The notes under the pieces were generated by a model. It made no database searches, had not been told where the DNA came from, and saw only the letters and a list, made by a program, of their open reading frames with translations. A stretch of DNA of 64,000 nucleotides from NCBI GenBank assembly GCA_963787205.1, contig CAWBCD010000007.1:62001-126000 (forward strand). Reading direction: 5' to 3'. Position 1 is the first letter of the stretch; every line of letters begins with the position of its first letter. Below are positions 60,924-64,000 of this stretch, one piece after another. The DNA is from DATFNI01 sp963787205. Lineage in GTDB: Bacteria > Bacteroidota > Rhodothermia > Balneolales > DATFMH01. The position numbers were made by a program, and so were the translations under genes.

Positions 60924-62105
60924 TTGAAAACGGCAGACCCTTCGGTATCGAATCCTGATTCTAAAGAACAACCTATCTCTGATTCAACACGCCTCAAAGA
61001 AGGTCCCATATTAATTATTAAAGGATTCCTGATGGGAGGAGCCGATGTCATTCCGGGCGTGAGTGGTGGTACGATGGCGTTGATTCTTGGGATTTATACT
61101 CGTCTTATTCATGCAATTAAGAGTTTGAATGGCAAAGCGATAAAGGCTATTCTCACCTTCCGGTTTCGTAATTTCCTGCAGGAATTTCATTGGCGTTTTC
61201 TTCTTTTTCTGATTACCGGTATTGGTTCGGCATTCGTGTTCTTTACCCGCGTTGTCCCCCTGCCAAAGCTCATGTACCGCTATCCGGAGCCGGTTTATGG
61301 ATTATTCTTCGGGTTAATACTTGGGTCGGTTTATTTATTAATTCGCCAGATCAAAGGTATGAACTGGGTGCATATCCTGTTCATTCTCATTGGTGTGTAT
61401 ATCGGTTACCGGGTCGTCACGCTTGTTCCAACGGACACGCCTGAAAACCTGCCATTCATCTTCCTGAGCGGCGCCATTGCCATCTGTGCGATGATCTTGC
61501 CGGGCATATCCGGTTCCTTTCTGCTGCTCATCCTGCACAAATACACGTTTATTCTTACGCAGTTTGGGAAACTGGGTGGCCCCGACACTGTGGAGGCTGG
61601 CAGTATCCTGCTGGTATTTGTGGCGGGTATGGTTGTCGGAATCACCTCTTTCTCACGTCTCCTTTCATGGCTGCTCGATCGCTATTACCCGCAAACAATC
61701 AGTGTGTTGATAGGCTTTTTGATAGGGTCACTCTATGTGATATGGCCATTTCAAATGAGGGATTATATCCAGACACAACGAGTGAAAGTCGTTGCTATGA
61801 ATAGTGCGCAAGTCAGAGACCTGCAAACGACACCTCCCGACACCACGCAGGTGGAATACAATAAACTTGGTAGCATTGTACAGCCAAAAACAGCGAATCA
61901 GGCAGGTGAAATTCAACTGATTACTGTGAAAAAGAAGCTAATATCGAGCGAACCCTTCTGGCCTGACTGGTCTCATCCTTCAATGGACACCAGACTTGAT
62001 AACGGTTTACGGAGTGTCTGGGAGGCCTTGTTCAGCATGATCGGCGGCCTGATTCTTGTCGTAATTATCGAATGGCTCGCCAGCCGTAATGGTAGTGCCG
62101 GCTAG
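60924..62105 (+). CDS. DUF368 membrane protein, PopT-like undecaprenyl-phosphate translocase
   Basis: 393 residues with about eight membrane segments. FLMGGADVIPGVSGGTMALI (about 34-53) and the later AICAMILPGISGSFLLLIL are the paired DUF368 hairpin motifs. Members (PopT) have been reported as C55 lipid-carrier transporters. An extra hydrophilic loop of about 80 residues (YIQTQRVKVV to SHPSMDTRLDN) lies before the last helices. The start is uncertain: TTG 60924 has no ribosome site and directly follows a word repeat. Confidence 0.82.
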   Translation: MKTADPSVSNPDSKEQPISDSTRLKEGPILIIKGFLMGGADVIPGVSGGTMALILGIYTRLIHAIKSLNGKAIKAILTFRFRNFLQEFHWRFLLFLITGIGSAFVFFTRVVPLPKLMYRYPEPVYGLFFGLILGSVYLLIRQIKGMNWVHILFILIGVYIGYRVVTLVPTDTPENLPFIFLSGAIAICAMILPGISGSFLLLILHKYTFILTQFGKLGGPDTVEAGSILLVFVAGMVVGITSFSRLLSWLLDRYYPQTISVLIGFLIGSLYVIWPFQMRDYIQTQRVKVVAMNSAQVRDLQTTPPDTTQVEYNKLGSIVQPKTANQAGEIQLITVKKKLISSEPFWPDWSHPSMDTRLDNGLRSVWEALFSMIGGLILVVIIEWLASRNGSAG

Positions 62106-62130
62106 TGCTGATACCAATTAATTTGTAAAG

Positions 62131-62199
62131 TAATTAGCCGCGGATTTACGCGGATCCAAACAGATTAAATCTAAGTTTATCCGTGCCAATCTGTGGTTA
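62131..62199. repeat. GCGGATTTACGCGGAT / ATCCGTGCCAATCTGTGG word repeat
   Basis: An intergenic stretch built from the phrase-like words CGCGGATTTACGCGGATCC and ATCCGTGCCAATCTGTGG, of a type dispersed in many genomes. No gene is seen from 62106 to 62305. Confidence 0.5.
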
Positions 62200-62305
62200 A
62201 AACGGTAACGACTATCAACTTTAACTGCCCCAATGGACTAAACTTATTTTATGGTTATGACACTAGACTACAAGCGTTGCATTGGGACCAAAACCAGCGT
62301 TTGTG

Positions 62306-62660
62306 TTAACCCGGATTAATCACCGGTTTCAATATTAGAGAACCGGTTATCTTGCCATTACCCGTGCTGACAATTGATTTTTCCGCATTGAAATCAAGCA
62401 AAAGGGTATAGGTGTAATCAGCCTTGATTGTAGCGTCGGCATTGATCTTTACCCCTATTTGTCGTCCGCTGGGAACCGTCAACGCAAAACGTAACCCATT
62501 TTTACAACATAATTACTGGGGGCCAAGAACCAGGCGGATTTGCGGATAGGTTCCCCGTCGATTTGAGTTGGAGGAGACCGTATTACAACCGGGCAACCAA
62601 ATAAGTGTCAGTACAATGAACATCAGTCCAAAAGCAACCGTTTTAGAGTCGCTTAAATTA
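62306..62660 (-). pseudogene. remnant of a DUF4382-like lipoprotein gene
   Basis: The minus strand first reads a lipoprotein signal (VAFGLMFIVLTLIWLPGC, lipobox LPGC) and runs to RGTYPQIRLVLGPQ followed by a stop. In another frame, a little downstream, it reads FALTVPSGRQIGVKINAD and TYTLLLDFNAEKSIVSTG, ending LILKPVINPG and a stop at 62306-62308. The second part resembles the C-terminal half of DUF4382 domains (DF.A..SIV.TGNG...LKPVI). No ATG precedes the signal sequence. The gene has lost its middle, its frame and its start. Confidence 0.65.
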
Positions 62661-62841
62661 TTTGCAAAACGTATCTGAGTATATATAGAATATTTTCTGA
62701 AAATTATGTATATATACTTGTCTTACATTGGAGTGCAGTGAAGAGCTGTTAAATGTGTGTGCAATTGGTTCGTGCACTCTATACGTTAGCTCGGTAATCA
62801 TCGATACAGATTCGGCATCTTTTAATCCTGGGGGGAGTTTT

Positions 62842-64000
62842 ATGAAAAAATATGTTACCATTCTTGTATTCTGTTTTTTGATCACGATATCCAATCTTAT
62901 CAATGTCCATGCTCAAAGCAGTGCGCAATACCCAAATTGGACTCATTATAAGATGGAAAATACCGGCTTAGGTAATAGTCATGTAAATGCGATTGCCATA
63001 GACAGTTCAGGAAATCAATGGTACGCTACCAATGGAGGGATAGCGGAATACAACGGGTCGGTTTGGAAAGTATATACCATGTCAGACTATGGTGTGCAAA
63101 GCAGCAATATTAGCAAAATATCTTTTGACAGTAAGGGAAATTTATGGGCTGTTGCACCGGGATTTGGTATAATTAAATTTGACGGAACCACCTGGGTGAA
63201 TTACAATATCATCAAATTCAAAACTACCCACTAATACGATTTACGACATGGTGACTCAGGCAGATACGGTCTGGTTAGGTACAAATAAAGGGTTAGTGAA
63301 ATTTTTCGGAGATAGTGTTTCTACGCATACATTTTATAGCAAGTTCTACAATTTTACTTTTCAAGAAGTCGATAAAATTACGTTTGTCGGTAACCAGATG
63401 TGGGTAGGTTCCAACGGAGATGTCTTTTACCAGTCCGGTAGCAAATGGAATGATATTGCCAGTGATGGATACTGTCCTTTGAAAGCAAATATTGCCGTTA
63501 CAAATATATTGGACGCAGGTAATGGAGTGGTCTGGATAGCTCAGGATAATCTGTATGAATTTGATTCGAATAAATCCGGAACGGCAGAATGGAAGAGGAT
63601 AGATTTGAGCACGAGTAATTCCCAGGAACGATTGCTTGGGGTTGATCAATTAAATTATGTCAACGGAATATTATATGTCGGCACTGGATACGGTTTAGCC
63701 ATGTATGATGGAATGAACTGGTCATTCCAGGAGAACCCGGTTAATCAGATAACTTCTGTCACTTCAAATTTTTGCCAGGTTGGGGATAGTGTATTTTTTG
63801 GTGCAGCTATCCAAAATGACTATCCATCCCATTATGCTTTGGTTCATTATAAAGCGGGAGCTTTGTAACATTAACGAATCAGACAACTGGTCTGCCTGCC
63901 AACAATATTTACGGTTTAACATTTGACAAACAAAACCGGTTATGGATGGCAACCTGGGGTAAGGGCCCCAGATATGCTTTCCTGGATATGTACGATGGAC
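62842..64000 (+). pseudogene. exported propeller protein with two frameshifts, truncated by the window end
   Basis: ATG 62842 follows GGGGGAG and begins a signal peptide (MKKYVTILVFCFLITISNLI, ending VHAQ). Repeats of the type IAIDSSGNQWYATNGGIAEY and ISFDSKGNLWAVAPGFGIIK are two-component-regulator propeller blades. Near 63204 the frame breaks: the first frame ends at 63234, and the continuation SSNSKLPTNTIYDMVTQADT is in another frame (63210 on). Near 63858 it breaks again: the second frame ends at 63868, and GLPANNIYGLTFDKQNRLWM follows in a third frame up to the edge. Either a decayed gene or two indel errors. Confidence 0.7.

Overview
The window reads as a chromosomal segment of a bacterium of the Bacteroidota/Balneolota/Rhodothermota (FCB) type. 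This rests on a type IX-like C-terminal sorting domain on a secreted protein (minus strand, near 226-430), an acetylornithine/succinylornithine-type carbamoyltransferase in the arginine operon, a citramalate synthase in the branched-chain operon, and an S1 protein with acidic ends. The exact lineage is inferred, with a Balneolaceae-like organism as my best guess. No rRNA, tRNA or CRISPR array was seen.

Layout. 1-3.2 kb: a frameshifted secreted protein and a lipoprotein. 3.5-8.0 kb: a glycan cluster (methyltransferase, glycosyltransferase, heptose-phosphate kinase, GmhA, nucleotidyltransferase) that fits most of a GDP-heptose pathway. 8.3-21 kb: housekeeping genes (clpC, rpsT, cmk, rpsA, nadA, a MoxR ATPase, an isolated nuoJK pair) with a propeller-like exported protein, a small unknown protein and an alpha/beta-hydrolase-like protein. 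21.1-34.4 kb: all branched-chain amino acid genes, ilvB-ilvN-ilvC-cimA-leuA-leuC-leuD-leuB-ilvE on minus, with ilvD divergent. No ilvA is present, and cimA implies isoleucine made from pyruvate through citramalate. 34.8-42.4 kb: arginine operon argG-DUF1611-argC-argF'-argB-argE-argH on minus. 43.0-49.7 kb: aspartokinase, thrB, thrC, pheA and alaC on plus. 50-58.8 kb: hisS, a DegT-type aminotransferase, a RAYT transposase among its REP hairpins, pgm, two tandem lgt copies and cysS. 59-62.1 kb: an F420-reductase-like oxidoreductase, pcm and a DUF368 (PopT-like) membrane protein. 62.3-64 kb: a decayed DUF4382-like lipoprotein and a twice-frameshifted exported propeller protein running off the end.

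The strongest unexpected signal is the leader of ilvB. A 76-codon reading frame ends in a Leu/Ile/Val-rich stretch with seven CTA codons. It is followed by four RNA segments that can pair 1:2, 2:3 and 3:4, with segment 4 covering the ilvB Shine-Dalgarno sequence. This has the geometry of an amino acid attenuator in which the last stem hides a ribosome-binding site instead of acting as a terminator. A second leader, before argG, holds a small stem-loop domain and a textbook terminator about 27 bases before the start codon. A third lead is the DUF1611 protein in the arginine operon, where no N-acetylglutamate synthase gene is present.

The conserved biosynthetic core is flanked by decaying surface-protein genes. 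Many intergenic spaces carry short word-like repeats that sit directly against stop or start codons, as well as perfect hairpins and REP sequences.
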